Source of the DNA: Planctomycetota bacterium
GTDB lineage: Bacteria; Planctomycetota; Planctomycetia; Pirellulales; Lacipirellulaceae
NCBI GenBank assembly: GCA_013152205.1
Contig: JAADGV010000067.1
Location: 1-62,715, forward strand
Length of the DNA stretch: 62,715 nt
Direction of reading: 5' to 3'
Below the pieces are notes generated by a model that was given only the letters and a program-made list of their open reading frames with translations, had not been told where the DNA came from and made no database searches. Both the position numbers and the translations under genes were made by a program. Positions 52,826 through 62,715 of the stretch are shown here, one piece after another (within the stretch, counting starts at the first letter, position 1; every line of letters begins with the position of its first letter).

Positions 52826-54262
52826 ATGCCTGAACTAACCAGCCACTCTCAAGTCGAGCCAATCCCCTGGTGGAAACCCGTTTTTTTTGCGTCGCTTGCT
52901 GGTGGCATGGCGTGGGGCATTCGTGGCCAATACGGACACGAAACGGGGGCCATGATTGCCGGGCTGCTTGTGAGCTTGACGCTTACTTATTTGCTTTGCC
53001 CGCGAGCCTCTTCGATTTCTCTAGCAAAAGCCGTCGCTTGGGGCACTCTTGCAATGGGAATCGGGGGGACGATGACTTATGGCCAAACGGTTGGGTTGAC
53101 GCAAGACTCGTCTCTGATTGGTAACTGGGTCGCATTGCGATGGGGGATGCTTGGGTTTGCAATCAAAGGGGGAATTTGGATTGGGTTTGCCGGGGCATTT
53201 TTAGGAATGGGTTGGAGTAGCGTTCGCTATCGGGCCCGCGAAATTTTTCTACTCATGCTCTCGCTGTTAGGCGCCCATCTACTTGGTGTTTACCTGCTGA
53301 ATACTCCTTTCGACCCAGCCCATCATGAGTTGCCCAGCATTTATTTTTCAGACGATTGGCGATGGGAACCCGAGGGCGAACTGACACCTCGCTTTGAGCA
53401 GTGGGGAGGGTTGCTGCTTGCGCTAACTACATTGATCGCCTACACCGGTTGGTATCGCCAAGATCGCTTGGCATGTCGCTTGGCTCTTTGGGGAGTGCTG
53501 GGCGGAGCCATCGGTTTTCCGGCAGGCCAGACGGTGCAGGCATTCAATGCGTGGAATCGAGAAATGTTGGCCGGCACTTGGTGGGACGATTTGCAGATGA
53601 ACTGGTGGAACATGATGGAGACCATTTTTGGTGCCGTCATGGGAGCGATGTTGGGGCTCGGAGCATGGCTCAACCGGGTGCACATTCAACCTGCTGAATC
53701 TGAAACGCAGATGCCACTGGCATTGGAATTTGGTTTGCTCGCAATTCATCTGCCTATGTTGTTGGCAGTCGAATTCTTGGCTATTTCGCAAGTCGACGCC
53801 CTGTACGACCTAGGACTCATTATGGTTTTGATTCCGATGGTCGCAGTAGCGGGGGGACGATGGTGGCCCTACCTGCAAGTTCTTCCGCTAACGATGATCC
53901 CGATTGCAGGCAAAACCGTCCGCACCCTGGCCCACCAAAGCGATGGCAATATCGCAGTTTCGGATTGGCTGTGCTACGTGATTATTCCGTTGTTGGTCGC
54001 TACCCTGTTTGCCATTTGGTATGGCAGAGAGTCGCAACGACAACGCGATGGACTGCCGTTTGTTCGTTGGTCGTTGCTTCTCGCTACCTGGACCTATTTT
54101 TGCTTGAACTACGCGATTTTCGACTTCCCTTGGCCATGGTCTGAATGGACGGGGCGCACCTGCAATGGGCTTATATTTACGTTCTGCGCTGTTGGTTTGA
54201 CCGTGCTTGTATTGCTGCCCCGTAAGGATGCGGGTAGTAAAATCACCAAGAACGTTTTTTAG
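52826..54262 (+). CDS. polytopic membrane protein, function unknown
   Basis: A 478-aa protein with roughly 12 hydrophobic helices and no family I can name. The N-terminal half has glycine-rich helices (ASLAGGMAWGIRGQYGHETG and AVAWGTLAMGIGGTMTYGQT), which could suggest a transporter or channel. A soluble loop (FDPAHHELPSIYFSDDWRWE, about 159-178) probably faces outside. No catalytic motif is seen. It stands alone on the plus strand, converging with the ceramidase-like gene. Confidence 0.8.
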   Translation: MPELTSHSQVEPIPWWKPVFFASLAGGMAWGIRGQYGHETGAMIAGLLVSLTLTYLLCPRASSISLAKAVAWGTLAMGIGGTMTYGQTVGLTQDSSLIGNWVALRWGMLGFAIKGGIWIGFAGAFLGMGWSSVRYRAREIFLLMLSLLGAHLLGVYLLNTPFDPAHHELPSIYFSDDWRWEPEGELTPRFEQWGGLLLALTTLIAYTGWYRQDRLACRLALWGVLGGAIGFPAGQTVQAFNAWNREMLAGTWWDDLQMNWWNMMETIFGAVMGAMLGLGAWLNRVHIQPAESETQMPLALEFGLLAIHLPMLLAVEFLAISQVDALYDLGLIMVLIPMVAVAGGRWWPYLQVLPLTMIPIAGKTVRTLAHQSDGNIAVSDWLCYVIIPLLVATLFAIWYGRESQRQRDGLPFVRWSLLLATWTYFCLNYAIFDFPWPWSEWTGRTCNGLIFTFCAVGLTVLVLLPRKDAGSKITKNVF

Positions 54263-54308
54263 AATTCCCTCGCCTCGTAAATTGGGAAAGTCGGTTGAAC
54301 ATGAGGAG

Positions 54309-54381
54309 GGGAGCTAGTGCTTCGTCAAAACGGCTAATTCGCTCAACCCCAATTATTAGCGTTGACGAAGCACTAGCCCCT
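54309..54381. terminator. palindrome, probable bidirectional transcription end
   Basis: Arms ggggagctagtgcttcgtca and tgacgaagcactagcccc pair across a 33-base loop; on the plus strand TATTTTT follows. It lies between convergent genes and its right edge touches the stop codon of the ceramidase-like gene (54380-54382). Confidence 0.65.
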
Positions 54382-55843
54382 ATTTTTCGTCCGGCCAGAG
54401 GCTGTTGATAAGTTTAACTGTGTACTCGACAAGAACCTGCCCTCCTTCGGGGCCCACCTCATTGCTTTCAACAATTGCGCTGTACCCTCCGCCACTTGCG
54501 GCAGTTGCCGTTGGCACATAGGTTCCAGGGCCAGCCAACTGGATCACAAACGTCTGCAATGCTTTGCTGCGGGCCTTCATCTGAATTCCAAATTGAGTGA
54601 ACAACTCAAAATCGTTGGTCGCAATTGCGATATCGCCCAGCCGAATGGCATGAAGTTCCATCGGATAGATTTTTTCGTTCCCGGCTTGCTGTCGTTCGTA
54701 ACGGTCGATCGCGTCTTGCCGCCATGTGTTCCAACGGAATTGATTACGGTCGTTGGCCGTTTTTGCAACCTTGGCTCGGATTTCTTTCGCCTCAGCCTCC
54801 GTGATTTTTCGAACCGGCAATTCAATCGTTTTAACCTCATGGATCAACGGGACGTTTGAATGTCGCTCTTGCTTAGCACCGGCATAGGCTTCTTCCCAAG
54901 CCAACACAATGCGACGCGAAATCTCTTGTAGACGGTCGATCCCTCGCAATCTGCGCATCCGCTCTTCGGCCTGTCGACGATACCTTAGGTGTGGCGACTG
55001 ATCTCCGGCAGCGCCGGTCCAACCGAGTACCGCCAAGTCTTTGCCGTACTTAGCATGGAGTGACTCACGTACTTGGTGCCAAAAATCTGCGTTTACCTCA
55101 GAGCCGCCCTCCGCTTCTTGTGAAGGGCAGGCAACATTGACAGCAGTTGCCGTTAGTTGCCCCTGTTCGTCCCAGAAAAACAATACTTCGACACCGTGAT
55201 CTTCGGGGCCCTCGACCTCACGAAAATCTTCTCGTTGCATACTGCCGTACATCTGTGCATGACGGTCGGCATAAACGCTCCGTCGGTTATAGGCCACGAC
55301 AGCATGTCCCAGTCCCCACCCGACGCTCGCTGCCTTACGTTTCTGCCATGCGCTAACAACGGCTTCTGCCAAACGATCCGCCAAAAAATCGACGTACTCG
55401 TTGGGCGTGATAATCCCTTCCGCCGGTAGCTGAAAGATACCCTCGTACAAGACCGGTGCCGTGTGAGTATGAGTGGCGCTCAGCACTAGCTTGCTTGGAT
55501 CAAAGCCTGGAATACGGCTCTCAATCCGTTCTCGAACTGTGTTCAGCACGACGCTGGGGATGTAAACAAGATCGCAGGAAACGAGAATTGCTTGACCTTG
55601 CGACTTGTCGCCATCGCGTGTTTCGATCGCCAGCGCTGTTGCTGTCAGTTCGGTTTCCACTTTCGTTGCAATGCGGGGTGACATCTGCCCAGCCAAAGCA
55701 ACGGGTTGATCCGGTGTAATACTTACGGTCGCCCCGCCTACGTAGAGATCTCCTGCCAAGCATTTATTTCCTGAAGCATTACGCAGTATACAGGCGGCTA
55801 CAATCGCAAAAAAACAGTAAGTTGGTTTCAATTTTCGATTCAT
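54380..55843 (-). CDS. exported neutral ceramidase-like protein
   Basis: Related to neutral/alkaline non-lysosomal ceramidases, zinc hydrolases of N-acyl-sphingosine; planctomycetes carry many paralogues, so the substrate may differ. A signal peptide (TYCFFAIVAACILRNASG) follows the ATG at 55843. VGGATVSITPDQPVALAG is the family N-terminus, and SATHTHTAPVL holds the zinc histidines. GWTGAAGDQSPHL and LHAIRLGDIAIATNDFELF match the middle and end of the catalytic domain. The family's C-terminal Ig-like domain is lacking, so at 487 aa it is short. An ATG at 55879 is also open. Confidence 0.82.
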   Translation of the reverse strand: MNRKLKPTYCFFAIVAACILRNASGNKCLAGDLYVGGATVSITPDQPVALAGQMSPRIATKVETELTATALAIETRDGDKSQGQAILVSCDLVYIPSVVLNTVRERIESRIPGFDPSKLVLSATHTHTAPVLYEGIFQLPAEGIITPNEYVDFLADRLAEAVVSAWQKRKAASVGWGLGHAVVAYNRRSVYADRHAQMYGSMQREDFREVEGPEDHGVEVLFFWDEQGQLTATAVNVACPSQEAEGGSEVNADFWHQVRESLHAKYGKDLAVLGWTGAAGDQSPHLRYRRQAEERMRRLRGIDRLQEISRRIVLAWEEAYAGAKQERHSNVPLIHEVKTIELPVRKITEAEAKEIRAKVAKTANDRNQFRWNTWRQDAIDRYERQQAGNEKIYPMELHAIRLGDIAIATNDFELFTQFGIQMKARSKALQTFVIQLAGPGTYVPTATAASGGGYSAIVESNEVGPEGGQVLVEYTVKLINSLWPDEK

Positions 55844-56060
55844 AGTTAGTGCCTTTTCATGAATGTAGAATTGGTCCATCCGACTAAAGCATAGGTGGTC
55901 CGATGGAACGCCAGCATTCAGCGGTCAGTAAGTCTGAGTTTCAAAGTCTGAAAGCTGATGGCTGACTGCTGAGAGCTGAGAGCTGCCGGCGCTGGGACGC
56001 CAGCGGCGAGAAACTCCGAGTAAAACAATCGATTTGGAACTATTGAAACCACAAGCAAGC

Positions 56061-56091
56061 AGGGCTGTGAAGAACACGTCTTCACAGCCCT
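56061..56091 (-). terminator. hairpin after the cyclophilin gene
   Basis: AGGGCTGTGAAGA and TCTTCACAGCCCT form a perfect 13-bp stem with a 5-base loop, 39 bp after the minus-strand cyclophilin stop. Only a weak T-run follows on the minus strand, so termination is likely but not certain. Confidence 0.6.
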
Positions 56092-56129
56092 TGTTTGCTG
56101 AGAAATTGCTTGCGGGCTGAAGGAGCTGC

Positions 56130-56738
56130 TTATTTCAGTTCGCCACAATCGGTAATCACAATCGGTTTGCGAGTTCGTCCGTCGGGCGAGCCTTGCGCCT
56201 CGACCCGTTGTAGCACATCAAGCCCCTCGATAACGCGACCGAACACAACGTGTCTAGTATCCAGATGTGGTGTTGCGACTGTGCAAATGAAAAACTGCGA
56301 GCCGTTCGTATTCGGTCCAGCATTTGCCATGCTCAACACCCCCGGTCCATCGTGCGTGAACTTGAAGTTCTCGTCGTTGAATCGGTCGCCGTAGATACTC
56401 TCGCCACCCGTACCATTGCCGCGCGTAAAATCGCCACCCTGGATCATGAACTGGGGGATGACGCGGTGAAAAGGGCTGCCTTTGTAATGAAGCGGTTTGC
56501 CCGATTGGCCTTTGCCTTTTTCCCCGGTACAAAGGGCACGGAAGTTATCCACGGTCTTTGGTACATCGTCTCCGAAAAGTCCCATGACAATCCGGCCGGC
56601 CTTCTCGCCACCTATCGAGATATCAAAAAACACCTTCTTGGTTACTTTGCCTTGCGAAGCAGGTATCGCAACGGCTTCTGGCGTTGTGGCTAGGGCACAC
56701 AAGGTCGCAACACAAAAAGAAAATACAAATCGAAACAT
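56130..56738 (-). CDS. exported peptidyl-prolyl cis-trans isomerase, cyclophilin type
   Basis: Catalyses proline isomerisation during protein folding outside the cytoplasm. The signal peptide is [24 protein letters not shown]. The cyclophilin core has [20 protein letters not shown], the active-site [16 protein letters not shown] with the catalytic Arg, NGSQFFIC, and [14 protein letters not shown]. The insert [18 protein letters not shown] is of the eukaryote-like (CypA) type rather than the short bacterial PpiB type. ATG at 56738 has GGAGG at good spacing. Confidence 0.95.
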   Translation of the reverse strand: MFRFVFSFCVATLCALATTPEAVAIPASQGKVTKKVFFDISIGGEKAGRIVMGLFGDDVPKTVDNFRALCTGEKGKGQSGKPLHYKGSPFHRVIPQFMIQGGDFTRGNGTGGESIYGDRFNDENFKFTHDGPGVLSMANAGPNTNGSQFFICTVATPHLDTRHVVFGRVIEGLDVLQRVEAQGSPDGRTRKPIVITDCGELK

Positions 56739-56881
56739 TCAAGCCTCCAGTGAATAAAAAACGGCTAACTCGATCAGCCAATGGTTAAAGCATTCGTTAC
56801 AAAAAAACGTCGTCAACAACCCGGCATTCTATGCTACCAGGGCGAAGTATTGTAGAGGTTTGTGGTCTACCAATCGTGAAT

Positions 56882-56964
56882 TGACGGGTGCCACTGTCTG
56901 GCTTGCCCAGCAGTGGAACCCTGGTATCCGCTTCACACTGCTGGACAAGCCAGCAGTGGCACCC
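56882..56964. repeat. 83-bp nested palindrome, copy 2
   Basis: Nearly identical to 40201-40282: gggtgccactg, an inner ctggcttgcccagcag, then cactgctggacaagccagca and gtggcaccc. It lies in the 326-bp gap 56739-57064. Confidence 0.9.
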
Positions 56965-57005
56965 AGCCCCCCCAATGCGACCACTTGTGGGCTTATGTCC
57001 GTATC

Positions 57006-57035
57006 AAAAGCCCAGGGGCTGCGACCCCTGGGCTT
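57006..57035 (-). terminator. rho-independent terminator after rpoD
   Basis: AAAGCCCAGGGG pairs with CCCCTGGGCTTT around six bases, 30 bp after the minus-strand rpoD stop. On the minus strand the stem ends in CTTTTG. Confidence 0.78.
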
Positions 57036-57064
57036 TCATAATGCACGGGTTTCCGTAGTTTTGC

Positions 57065-58759
57065 CTAGGCGGCTGCTAGCACCTCTTCTGGCGGAGATTC
57101 CACCCAGATTTCTTCTTCTGAAACCATGGGGCTGTCGGCCACGTACTCCGACAATTCAGCACTACGAACCGGGTGCTGGAGCTTCGCGACCGCTTTGGCC
57201 TCGATCTGCCGTACCCGTTCGCGAGTCACCTTAAAGATTCGTCCCACCTCTTCGAGGGTGTAACAATATCCGTCAGCCAGTCCGTAGCGTAAGCGAACAA
57301 TCTCTCGCTCACGATAGGTAAGCGTGCGGAGCAACTCTTCGATCTTTTCTCGCAGCAACTCGTTGTTGGCAAGGTTCAATGGGTTTTCAGTGTGCGAATC
57401 CTCAACGAATTCGCCAAAGCTGCAATCTTCGCTCTCGCCGATCGGCCGATCAAGGCTGACGGGCGAACGCCCAATGTCCATAACATGCAGGCTCTCTTCC
57501 AAGTCGATTCCCGCGGCCTCGGCGGTTTCTTCTTGCGTTGGCATTCGCCCCAGTTCGTGCTGCATGCGTTTTGCGGTCTGCTGAAGCTTGCTTAGCACGT
57601 CGATCATGTGGACCGGAATACGAATGGTGCGAGCTTGATCTGCAATCGCGCGAGTGATTGCCTGACGTATCCACCAAGTGGCGTAAGTCGAAAACTTAAA
57701 ACCGCGGCGATACTCGTATTTGTCGACCGCACGCATCAAGCCGGTGTTGCCTTCTTGAATCAAGTCGAGAAAGCTCAACCCACGGTTGCGATACTTTTTA
57801 GCGATCGACACTACCAATCGCAAGTTGCCGCTGGAGAGCTGACGCTTTACTCGCTCGAACTCGGCCAGTTGGCTGCGCAGTCGCACACATCGTCGACGTA
57901 GGCTGTCGGGCGATTCGAGTGTCTGCTCCATCAATGCCTTCAACTCGCGTCGCACTGGCTCTTTGCGCTGCGCGGGGGCATTTTCTTCTTTTAGCTGCGT
58001 CAGGTATTGCTGCAAGCGATCCATTTTTTTGGATAGCTCTTCCAACTGATCCACCATGGGCAACACACGGCGAGTCCGCAGGCTTAATTCCTCAACTAGC
58101 TGCAACATCTTGCTGCGGCGACTCATGTAACGTTGTCTTGCCTGTTGCTTCTCTTCGGCTGGGGCACTTTGGCTTATCAGTATAGAAAAATCTTTTCGCT
58201 GCTGACCCAGAAGATGGTTCAACAACGGTAGGTTTTGTGGCATCCGTGCCTGAATATGATCTTTGGTCAAACGCTCGGTCAAAGAGACTTTGATCGTACG
58301 ATCGAAAGGCAATTCGCTCGCGTGAACCCGATCGAGCGTCTCCACGGTCGCCTGCAAAGCAAAGAACGATCGCAATAAATCGCGTCGGAAGCGTTTGCGT
58401 GTCAGTTCGATCTTCTTGGCGAGCGTGATTTCTTCTTCTCGCGTGAGCAGCGGGATGCGACACATTTGCGAAAGATACATACGAATTGGATCGTCGGTTA
58501 GCTTGGGTAGCTCTTCGGCAAAGAGGCGTTCGCGGTCGGTCTCGCTGGAGTCGGTCGCTTCAGCCGGGAGTTTTTCTTCGACACTTTCACCTTCGACGAA
58601 ATCGATGCCAAGGCGATCGACCAAGTCGAGCAGAAGGTCAACCTGGTTGGAATCAGTCGCTTCGTCGGGTAAAAAGTCGTTCGCTTGCTGGTAGGTGATA
58701 TAGCCTTGAGATTTGGCTAGCGAGATTAAAGTCGAAAGTGGGGTCTTTTCGGGATTCAT
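57065..58759 (-). CDS. rpoD: RNA polymerase primary sigma factor (sigma-70)
   Basis: The vegetative sigma factor of 564 aa. Region 1.1 is present ([20 protein letters not shown]). Region 1.2 is [20 protein letters not shown]. Region 2 has [20 protein letters not shown] and [20 protein letters not shown], which melts the -10 element. Region 4 has [15 protein letters not shown] and the helix-turn-helix [13 protein letters not shown] for -35 binding. A long charged helical spacer (about 130-300) lies between 1.2 and 2, as in other primary sigmas. ATG at 58759 follows GGAGG; the frame extension to 58945 overlaps dnaG and is rejected. The dnaG-rpoD order is that of the macromolecular-synthesis operon. 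Confidence 0.95.
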   Translation of the reverse strand: MNPEKTPLSTLISLAKSQGYITYQQANDFLPDEATDSNQVDLLLDLVDRLGIDFVEGESVEEKLPAEATDSSETDRERLFAEELPKLTDDPIRMYLSQMCRIPLLTREEEITLAKKIELTRKRFRRDLLRSFFALQATVETLDRVHASELPFDRTIKVSLTERLTKDHIQARMPQNLPLLNHLLGQQRKDFSILISQSAPAEEKQQARQRYMSRRSKMLQLVEELSLRTRRVLPMVDQLEELSKKMDRLQQYLTQLKEENAPAQRKEPVRRELKALMEQTLESPDSLRRRCVRLRSQLAEFERVKRQLSSGNLRLVVSIAKKYRNRGLSFLDLIQEGNTGLMRAVDKYEYRRGFKFSTYATWWIRQAITRAIADQARTIRIPVHMIDVLSKLQQTAKRMQHELGRMPTQEETAEAAGIDLEESLHVMDIGRSPVSLDRPIGESEDCSFGEFVEDSHTENPLNLANNELLREKIEELLRTLTYREREIVRLRYGLADGYCYTLEEVGRIFKVTRERVRQIEAKAVAKLQHPVRSAELSEYVADSPMVSEEEIWVESPPEEVLAAA

Positions 58760-58895
58760 CTGGGTATTCCTCCTGCACTTCCTGTGCAAACGGAAAAGCA
58801 ATACGGCGTTGCGGACGCTTGGCCGTTCGATTGCCCTGCGAAAACTCGCGGGGACGGAACGACACGCCGTAATGGCGGGGCACCGATCAGACACT

Positions 58896-60758
58896 TCACC
58901 CATCCGTGGGCGAAGAACCAGTCTGGCGGCGTTTGAAATCTTCAAACAGTTCGGAAAGTACCTCCTGCTCGTGCTCGGGATCTAATCGACGTTGTTTTAG
59001 GTCGGCCAATCGTAGTTGATGGTGGGCTGCCTCTTGTTGTTGAGCCAAATGGGTTAGCAAATCACTCACTCGTTGTTCGGTATTACTATTTTGTTTATCA
59101 AGCCCTTGCTCGTCGCATTCGACCAACAAGTTTTTCTCTTCGGAATCGTCGGTGGCAAGCATCAATCGTTCGAAGCTAACCTCCTGGCCCGATTCCATCA
59201 TGTTGATCGCCTGTTGGTAGATTTGACGACAAAATTCGTTCTCGATGTGGTCGACTGGTAACGATGCAACCAGCGTCGGCAGAACCTCCGGCTGGTGCAG
59301 CAACAATTCGATCAGCTCTTTTTCCCAAGCCGACAGGGCCAGACGCTCGGCTCGTGGTGGCCGGGCTTCGTCTGTCGAGGAATACGCAGGGCTACGAGTT
59401 CGCGAGGTTTGCTCGCGACGTCGGGCAACCAATCGGGAGCGTAGGATCTCTTCGCTGATGCCGAACTGACGAGACAGCCGCGACATCACCTGCTGCTCGC
59501 GCACCAAAGACGCCGACGAAGCACTGCCTTGCGCGGCGAATGCCCGCGCTAGGGTGCCGAGAATTTCTTCCACTGCTTGGGCAGAGCGGTGGGTGCCAGG
59601 GGCCGATGCCAATCCGTTGGTCACAGCTTGTATCTTGTGTTCGAGTGCGTCTAGTGAATTGGAAAGCAGTTGCCGAAATGCGTCGCTTCCTTGCGAAGCA
59701 ATAACATCACATGGATCGGTACCTTGAGGCAAGGTCAGAATTTGTAAATCTATTTCTTGAGCCACAAAGAGTGCTAGCAGGTCGTCGAGGATCTGCATGG
59801 TTCGCTTCTGCCCCGCCTCGTCGCCATCGAGAACCAAGGTGATGCTATCAGTAAACCTGCGCACCAAGGGCACGTGCCGCTCGCCCAATGCGGTGCCTAA
59901 AACAGCGACGGCGTGGTTCACTCCATGCTGGTGGGCCATGATCACGTCGGTGTAGCCCTCCATCACTACGATGTTCTTCTCCCGAGCAATTCCTTCGCGG
60001 GCTAAGTCGAGCGCGTACAGCTGATTGCTTTTGCTAAACAGCGGCGTCTCTGGGCTGTTGAGATACTTGGCGTCGTTTTCGGCCGAGACACCTGGCAAGA
60101 ATCGCCCGCCAAATCCGATTGCCCGCGAACGCACATCGCGAATCGAGAATATCACCCGCCCGCGAAAGTAATCGTAAAAACCGCCTGAATCGCGTCGACG
60201 TACCAGCCCGACACGTTCGAGAACTTCGGGGGCAATTTGCGACTGCTGTGCCTGCTGTAGTAGCCAATCCCAACTCTGCGGCGCGAACCCAAGCTGAAAA
60301 TTCTTGATGCTTTCGTCGGTGATACCTCGGTCGATCAAATATCGCCGTGCAGGCTCTGCTTGCGGCGACTGCAATAAGCTACGGTGAAACAGTTGCTCTG
60401 CCCACGCCATGACCCGCAGAAGGCTGCGGCGATCGAACTGCCCATCCCCGCCTTGCGGTTTGTGCGAAAGCTCGACCCCGGCACGCTCGGCTAGCATTTC
60501 GAGGGCTTCGCGAAACTCTAGCCCCTCCATACGCATGATGAAGCTAAAAATGTCGCCACCGATGTCGCAGACCCAGCACTTGAACGACTGTCGATCGGGA
60601 TTCACCTGTAAACTGGGCCGCGAATCGTCGTGCCATGGGCAGAGCGCGACGTAGCCGCGTCCTTGCCGGCGCAGCTGCATGTAGCTTCCGGTCAGATCGA
60701 CGATATCGATCGCTTGGCGAACTTGCTCTTTTGCGTCCTGCAAATCGGTAGGGGCCAC
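58896..60758 (-). CDS. dnaG: DNA primase
   Basis: Synthesises RNA primers at the replication fork. The N-terminal zinc ribbon has Cys40, His43, Cys61 and Cys64 (CPWHDD and CWVCDIGGD). The catalytic core shows [12 protein letters not shown], then the Toprim motifs [16 protein letters not shown] and LVLDGDEAG. The C-terminal helicase-interaction domain follows (about 430-620). The GTG start at 60758 is the best fit to the family N-terminus. rpoD starts 136 bp downstream on the same strand. Confidence 0.96.
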   Translation of the reverse strand: MAPTDLQDAKEQVRQAIDIVDLTGSYMQLRRQGRGYVALCPWHDDSRPSLQVNPDRQSFKCWVCDIGGDIFSFIMRMEGLEFREALEMLAERAGVELSHKPQGGDGQFDRRSLLRVMAWAEQLFHRSLLQSPQAEPARRYLIDRGITDESIKNFQLGFAPQSWDWLLQQAQQSQIAPEVLERVGLVRRRDSGGFYDYFRGRVIFSIRDVRSRAIGFGGRFLPGVSAENDAKYLNSPETPLFSKSNQLYALDLAREGIAREKNIVVMEGYTDVIMAHQHGVNHAVAVLGTALGERHVPLVRRFTDSITLVLDGDEAGQKRTMQILDDLLALFVAQEIDLQILTLPQGTDPCDVIASQGSDAFRQLLSNSLDALEHKIQAVTNGLASAPGTHRSAQAVEEILGTLARAFAAQGSASSASLVREQQVMSRLSRQFGISEEILRSRLVARRREQTSRTRSPAYSSTDEARPPRAERLALSAWEKELIELLLHQPEVLPTLVASLPVDHIENEFCRQIYQQAINMMESGQEVSFERLMLATDDSEEKNLLVECDEQGLDKQNSNTEQRVSDLLTHLAQQQEAAHHQLRLADLKQRRLDPEHEQEVLSELFEDFKRRQTGSSPTDG

Positions 60759-60842
60759 AGAAATATCAATTCGCGTTGGTTGAGTGAATGGGTGTTAGTA
60801 GTTCCGAATATGGTCAATCAGAAATACTTGCCACAAGGCTAA

Positions 60843-61124
60843 TACCCCAAAGGGGTTGTACATCGTAGCCCAGGGTAAGCGGCGAAGCCGCGCCACCCTG
60901 GGTAATCGTTTGTTGAGAATCAAGGAACCCTGTAGGGGTTCCACAAATTGAAACATCACGTTTTTCCGACAATTCTTCGATTGTACAACCCCTACAGGGT
61001 TGAGTTTCTCTGGCACTCCGAACCCAGGGTGCGCTCACTTCGTTCGCGACCCTGGGCTACGATATGTAACGCCTTCGGCGTAAAAGAACCCACACTGCAA
61101 AGCCCCGTTAATGGGGCTTTGCAG
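60843..61124. repeat. array of six hairpins between htrA and dnaG
   Basis: In order: CCCAGGGT/ACCCTGGG (60870-60903), GGAACCC/GGGGTTCC (60925-60942), CAACCC/GGGTTG (60986-61002), CCCAGGGTGCG/CGCGACCCTGGG (61024-61056), ACGCC/GGCGT (61069-61081), and a perfect 12-bp CTGCAAAGCCCC/GGGGCTTTGCAG (61095-61124). The inverted atcgtagcccagggt and accctgggctacgat mark the two sides. It fills most of the 514-bp gap 60759-61272 and the last hairpin may help end htrA transcription. Confidence 0.85.
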
Positions 61125-61272
61125 TACTGATTTCATTCACAAACCTGACATAAATGCCGGGCCTAATACTCAATGCGTGTCATTTGGCCACGACATCCCC
61201 TGAAGAACCATAAATAATGGTCCTGCTTTTTTTGCCCGTGAATCCCGCGAATATTTTCTGAGCGGTTCTGTT

Positions 61273-62439
61273 TTAAGAACCAATCCGAGGCTTTGCTCCT
61301 ACTTTTACGGTGAGCGTCTTCCGGATCACTCCCTTGGGTGTCTCGCGGACAATCTCGACCGGGACGCTCGTTCCTATTTTCGTTGCAGCGATCGTTCGGC
61401 TTACCAGCGTAGGGTCTGAGAACTCGGCACCGTTCCAAGTAAGTATGACATCCCCAGGATGCAAACCGGCATCGGCGGCAGGGGTATTTTCTTGCACATG
61501 AGCGACCAGAATCCCTTGCCCTCGCTCTAACTCTAACTGTTCCCCGACGAGATCCGAAACCTTTTCGGGCCTCACCCCCAGGTAGCCGCGTTCGACCCAG
61601 CCATCGTCGCGTAAGCGTTGGTAAATATCTTTTGCCAGGGCGCTGGGAATCGAGAAGCTGATTCCGCGATAGGCAGGCCCAACAATTGCCGTATTGATGC
61701 CGACGATCTCGCCATCGATATTCACCAGTGGCCCGCCGCTATTGCCAGGATTCACCGCCGCATCAGTCTGCAAAAACTCTTGATACAACGAGGGGGTCAG
61801 CCCTCGGCGGCCTTTCGCGCTTAAAATGCCAAAGGTAATACTCTTCTGTAAACTAAACGGGCTGCCAACGGCCCAAACCATCTCGCCAACGCTCAGCTCA
61901 TCGCTATCGCCCCACGGGGCTGCGATTAGATTATCTAATTCGGTTTTGAGTACCGCGACGTCGCTTACTGCGTCGGTGCCCACCACGCTCGCCACCCCGC
62001 GGCGGCCATCGCTCAATTGAACCTGCACGGTAGGTTGGTTTGCGACAACATGATGGTTGGTCACGATGTAGCCCGCAGGGTCGACGATCACGCCTGAACC
62101 CTCCGATTGGCCAGCACTAGTGCGGATGTTGACCACGCTAGGCTCGACCGACTGGGCAACCAGACGGAACGCGGTGGAAAGCTGGGCAAGATTCAGATTC
62201 TGGAGATTCGCGCGAGCCACATCAAGCCGAGCACGCTCTTTTGCCTCGGTGAGTGCGTACTGAAATCGGCTGGCAACATTGGGTGCTACGTAGACCGCGA
62301 ACAAGACAAGAAATATCCACACCAGCTTTCCCGTACTACAGGACGAGTGAGATGGCTTGGTCACACGGTTTGACGCTGGCTCGGCTAGCGAGTCATCCGA
62401 ATTTATCGGTACCGGGTTCGGTGTTGGCTCTTCATACAT
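61273..62439 (-). CDS. HtrA/DegP-like serine protease with PDZ domain
   Basis: A membrane-anchored periplasmic quality-control protease of 388 aa. One transmembrane helix is at about 39-55 (LVWIFLVLFAVYVAPNV). The trypsin-like domain has the triad His130 in TNHHVV, Asp160 in AVSDVAVLK and Ser234 in NPGNSGGPL. A single PDZ domain follows at about 285-375 (GYLGVRPEKV, AGLHPGDVILTWNG). One PDZ and an N-terminal anchor make it DegS-like in layout, but a DegS role in sigma-factor release is not implied here. It precedes dnaG on the same strand after a hairpin-rich gap. Confidence 0.93.
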   Translation of the reverse strand: MYEEPTPNPVPINSDDSLAEPASNRVTKPSHSSCSTGKLVWIFLVLFAVYVAPNVASRFQYALTEAKERARLDVARANLQNLNLAQLSTAFRLVAQSVEPSVVNIRTSAGQSEGSGVIVDPAGYIVTNHHVVANQPTVQVQLSDGRRGVASVVGTDAVSDVAVLKTELDNLIAAPWGDSDELSVGEMVWAVGSPFSLQKSITFGILSAKGRRGLTPSLYQEFLQTDAAVNPGNSGGPLVNIDGEIVGINTAIVGPAYRGISFSIPSALAKDIYQRLRDDGWVERGYLGVRPEKVSDLVGEQLELERGQGILVAHVQENTPAADAGLHPGDVILTWNGAEFSDPTLVSRTIAATKIGTSVPVEIVRETPKGVIRKTLTVKVGAKPRIGS

Positions 62440-62589
62440 AAACGTGTTACCTCAAGACAAACACGGCAGTGATCGTCGTTTTCGCTGTAAACCAAGCGAA
62501 TCGCTCAGCAGTAGAACAGCTTGAACGAATTATACTATGATTCTGACTTTGCCGCACCTGAATCACCCCTTTTCGTCAGGACGACTGCC

Positions 62590-62715
62590 AAGTCGGTGCG
62601 AGCAACCAAAAGTTATAGGAAAAAAGAATAACCACAGAGGACGCGGAGTAGCACAGAGAGCCTGGAAAAATAGTTTATCTCGGCGTCCTCCGCGTCCTCT
62701 GTGGTTCAAATTATT
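62590..62715. repeat. uninterrupted accacagaggacgcggag palindrome, running to the window end
   Basis: The left part agtcggt-cga-accaaa, aggaaaaaagaataaccaca and gaggacgcggagtagcacag matches 24511-24574; the right arm cgtcctccgcgtcctctgtg(gtt) matches 24780-24801. Here no second element lies between the arms, so this copy shows the pre-insertion state. Confidence 0.85.

Overview
The window reads as chromosomal DNA of a planctomycete, most likely of the Pirellulales. The signs are two DUF1559 pseudopilin-like proteins with the FTLVELLVVIAIIG leader, a PEP-CTERM protein carrying a dockerin-like calcium loop, several conserved proteins typical of the phylum, and many short palindromic repeats between genes. 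This is inference from protein families; no rRNA is present. I found no tRNA, rRNA, CRISPR array, phage or recognised defence island.

Layout. 0.5-5 kb: a tandem-GGDEF protein facing an exopolysaccharide pair (CpsD-like ATPase and Wzz/GumC-type chain-length protein). 5-7.4 kb: a DUF1559 protein and a PEP-CTERM protein. 7.4-11.3 kb (minus): a diadenylate cyclase, an alpha/alpha-toroid protein and a HEAT-repeat lipoprotein. 11.4-17.9 kb (plus): a two-domain ABC permease, a large membrane lipoprotein, an ABC ATPase and a GNAT acetyltransferase. 17.9-24.4 kb: a membrane-bound MutS-like ATPase, a conserved hypothetical, a second DUF1559 protein and trpB-trpA. 25-33.3 kb: a Ser/Thr kinase, a DUF3500 Tat protein, the nitrogen-control set amt-glnB-glnD and a PduO-type cobalamin adenosyltransferase. 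33.6-40 kb: an HlyD-like adaptor, a second toroid protein, two planctomycete hypotheticals and an orphan histidine kinase. 40.3-46.3 kb: a type II secretion-like set I-J-K then L-M. 46.5-47 kb: a ParDE module. 47-52.5 kb (minus): a compact transport and oxidation operon (OPA-type MFS, HAD, class I amidotransferase, SDR, aldehyde dehydrogenase). 52.8-56.7 kb: a polytopic membrane protein, a neutral ceramidase-like protein and a cyclophilin. 57-62.4 kb: dnaG-rpoD and an HtrA protease.

The most striking signal is between the genes. Nearly every longer intergenic stretch holds one or more imperfect palindromes from about a dozen dispersed families. Two inverted copies of a 206-210 bp element (36868-37073 and 43523-43732) have GTAA-starting inverted ends and 8-bp flanking direct repeats, which fits a non-autonomous IS66-type element (MITE). 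One copy has landed inside an older palindrome and separates the gspK-like from the gspL-like gene. Other families are small stem-loops followed by GGCTATRT, and copies differ by paired base changes that keep the stem. Several open frames extend artificially upstream into these repeats, so I chose internal starts for those genes.

At gene level the points worth checking are: a split of catalytic and inhibitory motifs between two GGDEF domains, a CpsD-like ATPase without its P-loop lysine, a diadenylate cyclase with RHW instead of RHR, a MutS-type ATPase with membrane segments, and a HAD protein lacking the usual second Asp inside the 47-52 kb operon.
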